Source of the DNA: DASXMT01 sp963803065
GTDB taxonomy: Bacteria; Actinomycetota; Acidimicrobiia; Acidimicrobiales; RAAP-2
DNA: 64,000 bases
Direction: 5' to 3'
Assembly: GCA_963803065.1 (NCBI GenBank)
Contig: CAWDKW010000004.1
Location: forward strand, 596,119-660,118
In this document: in pieces, positions 26,255 through 33,717 of the stretch
How the letters are laid out: every line of letters starts with the position of its first letter
Position numbering within the stretch: position 1 is the stretch's first letter
The notes under the pieces: model-generated
The model's input: only the letters and a program-made list of their open reading frames with translations
Told to the model about the DNA's origin: nothing
Database searches by the model: none
Program-made: the position numbers and the translations under genes

Positions 26255-27649
26255 CTAGAACATGTGGAGGTAGGTCGTACGCTCCCAATCGGTCACTTGC
26301 GAGTGGTAGGTCTCCCACTCGTCGACCTTCATCTCCACGTACGTCGAGACGAACTTTTCCGGGAAGGTCTCACGGGTCAACGGATCTGCGTCGAAGGCCT
26401 CGACGGCCTCGATCAGAGTCCGGGGTAGCCGGGTGGCGGCGAGATCTCCACCCGAGGGGCCGGCAGTGGCCCAGTCGTAGGTGAGGTCCTCGACTGGCTC
26501 GCCCGGGTCTAGCCCCTGCTCCACCCCTTCCAGGCCGGCGGCCAGAAGGAACGCCGCAGCCAGATAGGGGTTGGCGGCTGAGTCAACGCCTCGGTTCTCA
26601 ACAGCGGGCCGATTGCGAGGGAGCCGGAGCATGCACGAGCGGTTGTTGTCCCCGTACGCAGCCCATGTGGGGGCCCAGGACACCGTCCCGTCGGACAGCC
26701 GGGGTTGCAGGCGCTTGTACGAGTTCACCGTCGGCGTGCAGATGGCGGCCAACGCCGGGGCGTGGCGCAGGATGCCGGCAACGAACCCGTAGGCCTGCTT
26801 GCTCCACCCGCGGCCCCGAGCATCTTCGGCGTCCCGGAACAGGTTCTCGCCCGCGGAATCGACCAGGCTCATGTTGAAGTGGGCTCCCGAGCCCCACCCC
26901 TCCGTGTAGGGCTTGGGCATGAAGGTGGCCTCGAGGCCCACCTGCTTGGCGATCTGCTTCGCCATCAGCCGGAACAGCGTGATTCGATCGGCCATCACCA
27001 GAGCGGGTGCGTAGTCGAAGTCGAACTCGACCTGGCCGTCCCCACCCTCGTGGTCGAAGCTGAAGACACCGAAGCCGCATGCGTCCATCGACCGGACCAT
27101 CTCGTCGAGGTAGGGCATCATGTCAAGTGTCGATTCGACGTCGTAAGCCGGCGTCGGGCGGAGCTGCCCGGAAGGAGCCACCGGCTGCAGGTAGCCGTTC
27201 GGGCCAGGGTGCTCGGCGAACGAACGGGTGACAAAGAGCTCAGTCTCGATCCCCAGTTGCATTCGGTAGCCAGCCAGAGCGGCCCGTTCCTCCTGACGCT
27301 TCAGCGCCGAGCGCGTGCACAGCGTGAAGGGCTCGGTTCCGCCATAGAAGAGGTCGGCGGTCATGTGAGCAAATCGCGTGTCCCACGGGAGCACGCACAG
27401 AGTGGCGATGTCGGGAACGGTGACGCACTCGTCCTCGTCGGGGGTCATCCGGCCCAGGTTGCCCATTCCCCGCGGGGTGTAACGCTCGTGGCCGGCAAAG
27501 AGGGAAGGGAGTTGGGCGATGGGCACGCACTTGGACTTGGCTCGGCCTGTGACGTCGATGAAGGACGCGAAGACGTACTGAACGCCTTGGTCGGCAAGGG
27601 ACTTCGCCAGGTCCTCATGCTCGACCTCGATCTGCTTGATGGTGTCCAC
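26255..27649 (-). CDS. Type III glutamine synthetase-like ligase (gamma-glutamylamide synthetase candidate)
   Basis: A 464-residue glutamine synthetase-fold enzyme. It has the N-terminal beta-grasp domain (YVFASFIDVTGRAKSKCVP), the GIETELF catalytic strand, the FDHEGGDGQVEFDF metal/glutamate site, GSGAHFNMSL for ATP binding and NRSCMLRLP for glutamate binding. It is close to the gln_synth_III/GMAS group, which includes ligases that glutamylate methylamine and other amines. It lacks the adenylylation loop Tyr region typical of GlnA type I. First gene of the operon, directly behind a guanidine-I riboswitch. The GTG at 27649 is preferred because TGGGAG precedes it; a TTG at 27670 falls within the leader hairpin. 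Confidence 0.85.
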   Translation of the reverse strand: MDTIKQIEVEHEDLAKSLADQGVQYVFASFIDVTGRAKSKCVPIAQLPSLFAGHERYTPRGMGNLGRMTPDEDECVTVPDIATLCVLPWDTRFAHMTADLFYGGTEPFTLCTRSALKRQEERAALAGYRMQLGIETELFVTRSFAEHPGPNGYLQPVAPSGQLRPTPAYDVESTLDMMPYLDEMVRSMDACGFGVFSFDHEGGDGQVEFDFDYAPALVMADRITLFRLMAKQIAKQVGLEATFMPKPYTEGWGSGAHFNMSLVDSAGENLFRDAEDARGRGWSKQAYGFVAGILRHAPALAAICTPTVNSYKRLQPRLSDGTVSWAPTWAAYGDNNRSCMLRLPRNRPAVENRGVDSAANPYLAAAFLLAAGLEGVEQGLDPGEPVEDLTYDWATAGPSGGDLAATRLPRTLIEAVEAFDADPLTRETFPEKFVSTYVEMKVDEWETYHSQVTDWERTTYLHMF

Positions 27650-27670
27650 ATCGTCTCCCAAAATGGGCAA

Positions 27671-27698
27671 AGCCCAGAAGGTCGTAACCTCCCGGGCT
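27671..27698 (-). terminator. Terminator-like expression platform of riboswitch 2
   Basis: On the minus strand AGCCCGGGAGGT, TACG loop, ACCTTCTGGGCT forms a 12-bp stem with two G-U pairs and no mismatches. Its 5' arm is the conserved 3' end of the aptamer, so aptamer and hairpin compete. The stem is followed by only three T, then GCCC and TTTT. A second small hairpin, CCCA-TTT-TGGG, would cover the ribosome site. Guanidine binding would free both. Confidence 0.65.
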
Positions 27699-27790
27699 TT
27701 TGTCCCTCCGTGTCAGGCGCAGTGAAATGAGCCTGTGCACCTCTCGGACCAGTCCATCCGGTGAACGGATGCGGAACCCTAGATGCGATT
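27688..27790 (-). promoter_or_regulatory. Guanidine-I (ykkC) riboswitch aptamer 2
   Basis: Read on the minus strand, the leader has CTAGGGTTCCGC (27782-27771), a hairpin CATCCG...CGGATG, CTGGTCCGAGAG (27752-27741), and the 3' block ACGGAGGGACAAAAGCCCGG (27710-27691) continuing GAGG. All match the guanidine-I consensus as I know it, and are close to the first riboswitch in this window. It precedes the glutamine synthetase-like gene and, by spacing, about ten genes transcribed leftward. The mutually exclusive terminator described separately supports it as a functional switch. Confidence 0.92.
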
Positions 27791-27795
27791 TAGTC

Positions 27796-28116
27796 TTCGA
27801 TTGTTCACCCTAAGTTGCCGTTGTTTCCTTCCCGTATCTTGGTTGTGAATAGCGCGTTACACGACTCATCCACGACTGCCGCCGGGCCCGATCTCCCATG
27901 GGCAACCGTGAGCACCCGGGCGTCGATCTTGTCTGTCTTACAAGCCAGAGGAGCGAGAAGTTTCGCCTTGGGCATTGGCGATCTCGACGCGCCACCCCTC
28001 CAGCCTCGCCCTGCTCAAGTCCATCCCGAGGTGCAACGTTGCTCTCGGGCCTCCTTTGGTCGTTGGTTCCGGTGAGAACCCACGTTCCCACTGGAGGAGG
28101 CGTCCGTTCATGGCAT
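27796..28116. other. Non-coding interval between riboswitch 2 and an upstream small gene
   Basis: About 320 bases without a convincing gene. Inverted repeats at 28025-28049 (CCCGAG/CTCGGG, itself containing GCAACGTTGC) and CCTCC...GGAGG at about 28051-28105 could terminate transcription of the minus-strand gene that ends at 28117. The promoter of the guanidine operon should lie near 27800-27850; I see no clear -35/-10 pair. Confidence 0.4.
28025..28049 (-). terminator. Candidate terminator hairpin after the 154-aa gene
   Basis: CCCGAG (28025-28030) pairs with CTCGGG (28044-28049), with the palindrome GCAACGTTGC in the loop. No T-run, so only a candidate. Confidence 0.4.
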
Positions 28117-28581
28117 TCAGTCGGCCGTCTCCGGAGGAGAGGTGTCATCCCGATCGTCGGCGTTCGGCCCTTGCTCGTCCATGAGCCAGGGCCGGATCAC
28201 CGCCACCGTCTTCTCTGGATGATCCGGGTCGAATCGCAGTTCGATGGGTCCCTTGGGCCCGGAGGGGTCGCCGTCGGCCTGTTGCACGATCGGCACTTCC
28301 TTCCGCTTTCGCTCGAGCGCCTCCTGCAGGCCGAATGCGATGCCGGTCATCATCGCCCCGGCGGCCGAGCGTCGCCGCCACCGGTCGAAGCGCAGCGAGC
28401 CCTCGGGCGACTCCGCCCGGTCTCCACCGACCCCGCCCTCGGCCCCGCCACCGGCCCCGCCCTCGGCCCTGTCACCGGCCCCGCCCTCGGCCCTGTCACC
28501 GGCCCCGCCCTCGTGATCGCCCTCGGTGCACTGGTGGACGGCGTCGCTGCCCAATTCCTGCTCATCGTCCACGTCACCCAC
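28117..28581 (-). CDS. Small protein of unknown function with Gly/Ala/Glu repeats
   Basis: About 154 residues. The C-terminal half (RSAAGAMMTGIAFGLQEALERKRKEVP, in parts, then PIELRFDPDHPEKTVAVIRPW) looks like a compact amphipathic domain and is likely conserved among relatives. The N-terminal half is acidic and repetitive (GGAGDRAEGG), encoded by a 24-bp tandem repeat at 28430-28513. The start is uncertain: GTG at 28581 gives VGDVDDEQE, while an earlier start would extend toward 28650. It is divergent from the DtxR-type regulator. I do not assign a function. Confidence 0.6.
   Translation of the reverse strand: MGDVDDEQELGSDAVHQCTEGDHEGGAGDRAEGGAGDRAEGGAGGGAEGGVGGDRAESPEGSLRFDRWRRRSAAGAMMTGIAFGLQEALERKRKEVPIVQQADGDPSGPKGPIELRFDPDHPEKTVAVIRPWLMDEQGPNADDRDDTSPPETAD
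28430..28513 (-). repeat. 24-bp tandem repeat inside the 154-aa gene
   Basis: Units of CCGGCCCCGCCCTCGGCCCT plus GTCA at 28451-28474 and 28475-28498, a partial unit to 28513, and a variant before 28451. The frame is kept. Confidence 0.8.
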
Positions 28582-28660
28582 GGTAGTGCCGTTCGTCCGC
28601 AGATCAGCAGGCAGGACGCTCCTGGTCCCATGCCCCGCACGAGCGAGCACGCCGCCGATC

Positions 28661-28666
28661 TAGGAT
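28661..28666 (+). promoter_or_regulatory. Candidate -10 box (TAGGAT) of the DtxR-type gene
   Basis: TAGGAT ends one base before the ATG at 28668 and seven bases before the in-frame GTG at 28674. A leaderless mRNA starting at 28674 would fit the spacing, so the true start may be the GTG. Confidence 0.4.
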
Positions 28667-28667
28667 C

Positions 28668-29333
28668 ATGTCCGTGCTCGACCGATTCCATCCCCCGGTC
28701 GAGGAGTACCTCGAGGCGATCTTCTCCCTACTGGAAGAAGGGGTTCCGGTTATCCAGGCCCGCCTCGCCGAACGCCTCGACAAAGCGGCACCCTCGGTGT
28801 CGGAGATGCTCGATCGTCTGGAAGCGGACAATCTCATCGCCCGGACCAGCCGGCAGATTGCCCTGACGCCGACCGGTGCAGCCGTGGCCGAGGGCGTGGT
28901 CCGCAAGCACCGGCTGGCCGAGCGGCTGCTGGTCGACATCATCGGTCTCGACTGGGACAAGGCCCACCTCGAGGCCGGCCGGTGGGAGCACGTCATCTCC
29001 GATGAGGTCGAAAAGCGGCTGATCGTCCTGCTCGATAATCCCACAACGTGCCCGCACGGCAACCCGATCCCCGGATCGGCCGGCGGTCGGAGCGAGCAGC
29101 GATCCCTGGCCAAGGCCGAGCCGGGCGAGAACATCCGACTGTTGAGGATTACCGAGAGCGTCGAGCACGACTCGGCGTCGCTGACCTACCTGGGCGACCA
29201 TGGGCTCACTCCGGGCACCACGGCCACGATCCAGGCCAAGGCTCCAGACGGGACCCTGACACTGGTGGTGGGTGACGCCACCGTTGCCGTGGGCCCGGCC
29301 ATGACCCAGCAGCTCTTCATCGCCTCGGCCTGA
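28668..29333 (+). CDS. DtxR/MntR-family metal-dependent repressor with C-terminal FeoA-like domain
   Basis: A 221-residue regulator. The N-terminal winged helix contains VEEYLEAIFSLLEEG and ARLAERLDKAAPSVSEMLDRLEAD (in parts), the dimer/metal domain has EHVISDEVEKRL with a CPHGNPIPG metal-site motif, and an SH3/FeoA-like domain ends the protein. These repress iron or manganese uptake genes when the metal is bound. Residues look complete for the primary metal site (Cys/His/Glu). The start is ATG 28668 or GTG 28674. The stop codon lies in a duplicated 20-bp segment. Confidence 0.9.
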   Translation: MSVLDRFHPPVEEYLEAIFSLLEEGVPVIQARLAERLDKAAPSVSEMLDRLEADNLIARTSRQIALTPTGAAVAEGVVRKHRLAERLLVDIIGLDWDKAHLEAGRWEHVISDEVEKRLIVLLDNPTTCPHGNPIPGSAGGRSEQRSLAKAEPGENIRLLRITESVEHDSASLTYLGDHGLTPGTTATIQAKAPDGTLTLVVGDATVAVGPAMTQQLFIASA

Positions 29334-29376
29334 ACGACTCGGGGTGGCCTCGGGGTGGCCTGAACGACTCGGGGTG
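29327..29376 (+). repeat. 20-bp duplication containing the DtxR-type stop codon
   Basis: GGCCTGAACGACTCGGGGTG occurs at 29327-29346 and 29357-29376. The first copy includes the TGA stop of the regulator gene. Confidence 0.85.
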
Positions 29377-29464
29377 TTCAGCGCAGGTCTGGTCCCAGGC
29401 TGCGGGAACGCCCTGCCCCGAGGCTCCCAAGCGGCGCACCGAAGGGGATGAGGGCCGCCACGGG

Positions 29465-29491
29465 TCAGCACTCGGTAGAGTGGAGTGCCAA
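29465..29491 (+). promoter_or_regulatory. CIRCE element upstream of hrcA
   Basis: TCAGCACTC, nine bases, GAGTGCCAA matches the inverted repeat TTAGCACTC-N9-GAGTGCTAA bound by HrcA, with one changed base in each arm. It sits about 80 bases before hrcA, so hrcA-dnaJ is probably autoregulated and heat inducible. Confidence 0.9.
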
Positions 29492-29570
29492 TCGACGAAC
29501 CCATGGACCGGACCCGGCAAGGCCGCCGTCCGATCGGTGGGGACGACCGAGATAGCCGAATTGATGACCC

Positions 29571-30638
29571 ATGGTACGTATTGACGACCCACAGCTCCAC
29601 GACCTGGACGGGGACAAGTCCGAGATCGACTCCCGCAAGGCAGCGATCCTGACCGCGGTGGTATCCGAGTACATCGGAACGGCAGTTCCCGTCGGGTCCC
29701 AACATGTAGCCGACCTGCCCGGCGTGGGCGTGTCCTCGGCCACCGTCCGGACCGAGATGGCCGCGCTCGAGGGGGATGGCTACCTGACCCAGCCTCACAC
29801 CAGCGCGGGGCGCATCCCCACCGACAAGGGGTACCGGTTCTTCGTCGACCATCTCGGGGGTCCCGGTCCGCTCGAGCCCGTCCAGCGTCAGCAGGTCCGG
29901 CAGTTCTTCGACCACGCCCACGGCGAGATCGAAGAGATGCTCGAGCGCACCTCGGGCCTTCTGGCCGACCTGACCGATTGCGCGGCCATGGTCGTCGGAC
30001 CCTCCCACGAGGCCGCGGCCATCCGTTCCATCCAGCTTGTGGGGCTCGGTCCGCGCCTGGCCCTCCTGGTCGTGGTCTTGGCCGACGGCGCGGTGCAGAA
30101 GCAGTCGATCGAGCTGAACGAGGACACGACGGAGGAGCGCCTGGCCGCGGCGAGCCGGCAGCTGGCTGCCCACGTCGACGGCGTCTCCTTGGGCATGGTG
30201 TCAGAGCAGGCCTCCTCGACGGGGGATCTCGCCACCGACTCGTTGGTGTTGGCCGGTCTCTCCGCCCTGGTGTCCATGCGGCCCGGGGACCACGCCGAGC
30301 AGCTCTTCGTCGGGGGCCCCTCCCGCCTGGCCACTGCCTTCGACGCGGTAGAGACGGTCCGGTCGGTGTTGACCATCCTCGAGCAGCAGTTGGTGGTGGT
30401 CTCCTTGCTCCGCGACGTCCTCGATCGCGGCCTCTCGGTGGCCATCGGGGCCGAGCACGGTTTCGAACCCCTGGCCTCGTGTGCCATCGTCGTGATGCCG
30501 GTATCGGTGGAGGGGGAGAAAGCGGGGACCGTTGGCCTGCTCGGGCCCACCAGGATGAACTACCCACAAGCGCTGGCCGCCGCCCGGGTGGTTGGCGAGC
30601 GACTCGGCCAACGCCTCGGCGAGTCCGGATCTCTTTGA
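29571..30638 (+). CDS. hrcA: Heat-inducible transcription repressor HrcA
   Basis: A 355-residue repressor. The N-terminal winged helix has RKAAILTAVVSEYIGTAVPVGS, VSSATVRTEMAALEGDGYL and the very conserved HTSAGRIPTDKGYRFFVD (in parts). The C-terminal GAF-like and dimer domains end with GLLGPTRMNYPQAL, a family hallmark. HrcA binds CIRCE boxes; one lies upstream here and another before hsp20 at 60.2 kb. The ATG at 29571 gives a normal-length protein. It is followed 16 bases later by dnaJ. Confidence 0.96.
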   Translation: MVRIDDPQLHDLDGDKSEIDSRKAAILTAVVSEYIGTAVPVGSQHVADLPGVGVSSATVRTEMAALEGDGYLTQPHTSAGRIPTDKGYRFFVDHLGGPGPLEPVQRQQVRQFFDHAHGEIEEMLERTSGLLADLTDCAAMVVGPSHEAAAIRSIQLVGLGPRLALLVVVLADGAVQKQSIELNEDTTEERLAAASRQLAAHVDGVSLGMVSEQASSTGDLATDSLVLAGLSALVSMRPGDHAEQLFVGGPSRLATAFDAVETVRSVLTILEQQLVVVSLLRDVLDRGLSVAIGAEHGFEPLASCAIVVMPVSVEGEKAGTVGLLGPTRMNYPQALAAARVVGERLGQRLGESGSL

Positions 30639-30654
30639 ACGGAATAGAGCTCAT

Positions 30655-31803
30655 ATGAACGACGATCTGTACGCCCTCCTTGGTGTGGCGCGCGATGCCA
30701 GCGACGACGAGCTCAAGCGCGCCTACCGGCAAAAGGCGCGCGAGCTGCACCCTGACGCCACCGGAGGCGACGCGGCCACCGATGAGCGGTTCAAAGAGGT
30801 GAGCATGGCTTACGAGGTGCTCCGCGATCCCGAGCGTCGGGCCCGCTACGACAGGTTCGGGGCCGAGGGCGTCTTCGGACCGGCCGCCGGCAACGGTGGG
30901 TTCAGTGGGAACCCGGGGGACATATTCGGTGGCGGCGGACTGGGCGACCTCTTCGATGCCTTCTTCAACGGCGGCGTAGCCGGAGGTGGCGGCGGACGCC
31001 GGCGCACCGGGCCAGTTCCCGGTCCTGACGTCGAGATGGTTGTGGGGCTCGAGTTCCGCGAGGCTGTCTTCGGCGCTCGACGGGAGGTCACGGTCGAGGG
31101 GCCGGTCCACTGTGAAACCTGCGAGGGCAGCGGCGCCCGGCCCGGCACGTCGGCTATCCGGTGTCCAGACTGCGATGGCGCGGGCGAGTTGCGCCGGGTC
31201 CGGAACTCGATCCTGGGCCAGGTGGTCACGGCCGTGCCTTGCCAGCGGTGCCAGGGGACGGGCGAGGCGATCACCACTCCCTGCACCGACTGCGGCGGCG
31301 ACGGCCGACGTGTCGTCGAGCGAACGCTCACTGTCGACGTGCCCGCCGGGGTCGACAACGGTTCCACCCTTCGCCTCGGGGGCCACGGCCCCGCCGGCTA
31401 CCGAGGTGGCCCCAACGGCGCGCTGTTCGTCCATCTGTCGGTGAAGGAGGACGACGTCTTCGAACGGGAAGGCACGGACCTGCACGCCGATCTGCCCGTG
31501 GCCATGACCCAGGCCAGCCTGGGCGCGACGGTGGGGTTCGAGACGCTCGACGACCATCGTGACGTGACCATCGCTCCGGGGACACAGACCGGACAGGTGA
31601 TCAGGATGAAGGGCCTCGGCGTTCCCCACCTGCGGGGCCGGGGCCGGGGCGACCTCTATGTCCACGTGGTGGTGGAGACTCCGACAGACCTCGACGCCGC
31701 CCAACGGGAGCTCCTGGAGCACCTGGCCATCGAGCGGGGCGAAGCGTTGGATCCGCCCGGTCACGACAAGCTGTTCTCCAAGATCCGCTCGGCGCTCAGC
31801 TGA
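30655..31803 (+). CDS. dnaJ: Molecular chaperone DnaJ (Hsp40)
   Basis: A 382-residue co-chaperone of DnaK. It has a J domain with the HPD motif (ELHPDATGG), a Gly/Phe-rich linker (GGFSGNPGDIFGGGG), four CxxCxGxG zinc repeats (CETCEGSG, CPDCDGAG, CQRCQGTG, CTDCGGDG) and a C-terminal substrate domain ending at SKIRSALS. The ATG at 30655 is the family start; an in-frame start at 30592 would lie inside hrcA. It forms the hrcA-dnaJ heat-shock operon behind the CIRCE box. Confidence 0.97.
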   Translation: MNDDLYALLGVARDASDDELKRAYRQKARELHPDATGGDAATDERFKEVSMAYEVLRDPERRARYDRFGAEGVFGPAAGNGGFSGNPGDIFGGGGLGDLFDAFFNGGVAGGGGGRRRTGPVPGPDVEMVVGLEFREAVFGARREVTVEGPVHCETCEGSGARPGTSAIRCPDCDGAGELRRVRNSILGQVVTAVPCQRCQGTGEAITTPCTDCGGDGRRVVERTLTVDVPAGVDNGSTLRLGGHGPAGYRGGPNGALFVHLSVKEDDVFEREGTDLHADLPVAMTQASLGATVGFETLDDHRDVTIAPGTQTGQVIRMKGLGVPHLRGRGRGDLYVHVVVETPTDLDAAQRELLEHLAIERGEALDPPGHDKLFSKIRSALS

Positions 31804-31839
31804 CGTGCCCAGCTGGCCGACCTGACGTGTCGAGCTGAC

Positions 31840-32680
31840 GTGCCGGCGCACGCCCCTCCCTCAGACGGGTCGGAGCGTTCGCTGCTCGGCCCGGCATCGG
31901 TGGACGCCGCAGCCATGGTGTTCGTCAACGATCCCGGTCGTCCGGTCCTGAGTGACGCAGATGCCCATCATCTGACCGCAGTACTCCGACTACGAGACGG
32001 CGAGATCGTCGTGGCCGGTGACGGTGCCGGTCGTTGGGCCCGCTGTCGCATGGTCACCGGACGGACAGACACCGGCCGGCCACGCCCCGGGCGCACTGAC
32101 GCAGCTCGCACTGACACAGGCCGCACTGACACAGGCCGCACTCCGGCCGGTCCCACCCTGGACCCGGTCGGGCCGGTAGAGCTGACCGCGCTGGCCGAGC
32201 CGGCGGTGACAGTGGCCTTCGCCCCGGCGAAGGGGGACCGCCCGGAGTGGGTGGTGCAGAAGCTGACCGAACTGGGTGTCGACCGGATCGTGCCCATCCT
32301 CACCGCCCGGTCGGTGGTTCGCTGGGAGGGCGAGCGCGCCACCAAATCGGTGGAGCGCCTGCGCCGGGTGGCCCGGGAGGCCGCGGCCCAAAGCCGACGA
32401 GCCCTGGTTGCCCGAGGTCGCTGCCGTCTCCACGCTCGGGTCCCTCGCCTCCCTCACCGGGAGCCCGACCGCCTTGGCGTGCCCGGGCGGTAGGCCGCCG
32501 CACCTCGGCCGGCCGGTCGTGGCAATCGGTCCAGAAGGGGGATGGGACAGCGCCGAGCTCGAAGCTGGATTTGACACCGTCGGGCTGGGATCCGACATCC
32601 TGCGGGCGGAGACAGCGGCCGTCGCCGCGGGCACGCTACTCTGCGCGTTGAGGCAACAGCTGATAGCGCCGCTTGCATAA
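31840..32680 (+). pseudogene. rsmE: 16S rRNA m3U1498 methyltransferase RsmE, interrupted by a one-base frameshift
   Basis: The first frame (31840 to about 32403) encodes the PUA-like domain and the start of the SPOUT domain (EWVVQKLTELGVDRIVPI, REAAAQSRRA). The rest continues in the +1 frame from 32405 (WLPEVAAV, VAIGPEGGWDSAELEAGF, LGSDILRAETAAVAAG), which carries the SAM-binding knot. Removing one C from CCC at 32402-32404 rejoins them as SRRAWLPEV, the expected family sequence, giving about 279 residues. It may be a true lesion, a programmed shift or an assembly error. A 15-bp tandem repeat (32107-32136) adds a Thr/Gly/Arg-rich loop. The start is GTG 31840, tentative. Confidence 0.85.
32107..32148 (+). 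repeat. 15-bp tandem repeat in rsmE
   Basis: CGCACTGACACAGGC occurs at 32107-32121 and 32122-32136, with related units on either side. It encodes TDTGR repeats inserted in the N-terminal domain. Confidence 0.8.
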
Positions 32681-32724
32681 CCACGCTTCGTGGGCAAAAC
32701 TGTGCATAATCCGTTCGTGGGCAA
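32675..32724 (+). repeat. Direct repeat before the bldD-like gene
   Basis: GCATAACCACGCTTCGTGGGCAA (32675-32697, in two parts) and GCATAATCCGTTCGTGGGCAA (32704-32724, in two parts) share GCATAA-CC and TTCGTGGGCAA. They lie 150-200 bases upstream of the bldD-like gene and contain a CATAAT box; an operator is possible. Confidence 0.45.
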
Positions 32725-32877
32725 GAGGGGATTTGGTTCGCCTTGCATCTGGGCTCGAAGCGATTCGAGCTCGGTGCTCGATTCGGATCCCGGACCCCCA
32801 CTAGATGCAGCGGTGAGAAGCGAATACATCGGGTAGCGAAAGTTGATGGAGGGGCACATGAGGACAGTGAACAGACC

Positions 32878-33490
32878 ATGACGGCGGTGGACAACGGGAT
32901 CGCCACCGAGGAAATCGACGACGAGGCCAGCTGACGACGAGCAAGAAGAGGCGGCGCGTATTGCCTATGCCCGAGCCGTCGGGGCCCGCATCCGCGCCAT
33001 GCGCAAGCAGATGCGGCTGTCACTGCAAGCGGTCGAGGCGATGTCAGATCAGGAGTTCAAGGCATCGGTCCTCGGTGCTTACGAGCGCGGCGAACGGGCC
33101 ATCTCCGTTCCACGGCTGCAGCGCCTGGCCAAGCTCTACGACGTCCCCGTGGACCAGCTCCTGCCGCCCGACGACGACGCCAGCACACGCTGGGGCGCAT
33201 CGGGAGGAGGTCCGGAGACGGCGCCGCTCACGGCCCGTCGGGCCCTCCACGGGCTGGGCGGTCACGAGAAGATCACCATCGACCTCACCAAGCTGCACTC
33301 GGTCAGTGGCCCGGAGCGGGACCTGTTGCGTCGGTTCCTGAGCATGATCCAGGTACACCGCCAGGACTTCAACGGCCGGATGATCACCATCCGCGCTGAG
33401 GACGTTCGGGCTATCGCCTGCATGTTCGGGATCACTCCCGACGCCATGGCCGTCCGTCTCGGCGAGCTGGGGCTCCTGGTCACCACTTGA
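32878..33490 (+). CDS. BldD-like XRE-family regulator, probable frameshift near the start
   Basis: The frame from 32935 to 33490 encodes a BldD-type protein: an XRE helix-turn-helix (AVGARIRAMRKQMRLSLQAVE, in parts; then SVLGAYERGERAISVPRLQRLAKLYDVPVDQLLP) and a C-terminal domain (KITIDLTKL, FLSMIQVHRQDFNGRMITI, RLGELGLL). BldD is a master developmental repressor that binds cyclic di-GMP in Streptomyces. The first in-frame ATG (32999) would cut helix 1. A neighbouring frame from ATG 32878 reads MTAVDNGIATEEIDDEAS and stops at 32932; dropping one T near 32932 joins it to DDEQEEAARIAYARAVG. So the gene is either frameshifted here or starts at a rare codon such as ATT 32960. Confidence 0.75.
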
Positions 33491-33499
33491 GATCTCGCC

Positions 33500-33640
33500 A
33501 CGGCGCCCGGAGTTCCAACGGCGCCCCGAGCTCACAGGACTTCCCAAGTTCACAGGGCGACCCGAGTTCACACGGCGCCCCGAGTTCACACGGCGCCCGA
33601 GTTGACACGGCGCCTGAGTTGACACGGCGCCGGACATCGC
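33500..33640 (+). repeat. Intergenic tandem repeat A (about 17-18 bp, GAGTTCACACGGCGCC type)
   Basis: Around seven degenerate copies of GGCGCCCCGAGTTCACAC follow directly on the bldD-like stop codon. Copies drift from GTTCAC to GTTGAC toward the end. They do not keep an open reading frame of note. Confidence 0.8.
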
Positions 33641-33661
33641 CGGCTGGCGCTCAGCTTGCTC

Positions 33662-33717
33662 GGCTGAGTTCACTGGGCTGAGTTCACTGGGCTGAGTTCA
33701 CTGGGCTGAGTTCACTG
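33662..33717 (+). repeat. Intergenic tandem repeat B (14 bp x4, exact)
   Basis: GGCTGAGTTCACTG is repeated exactly at 33662, 33676, 33690 and 33704, with decayed copies to about 33760. The core GAGTTCAC is shared with repeat A. The whole interval 33491-33996 has no gene I can support. Confidence 0.9.

Noticed and set aside
27928..27950. A tRNA-Val-like anticodon arm (TCTGTCTTACAAGCCAGA)
   Set aside because: The stem has a bulge, and no acceptor stem, D-arm or TTCGA T-loop can be placed around it.
29317..31851. An 844-codon minus-strand frame over hrcA and dnaJ
   Set aside because: Same reason: antisense shadow of two well-supported genes with no recognisable domain.
33500..33717. CRISPR-like array
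   Set aside because: The units are contiguous tandem repeats without unique spacers, and no cas genes are nearby.
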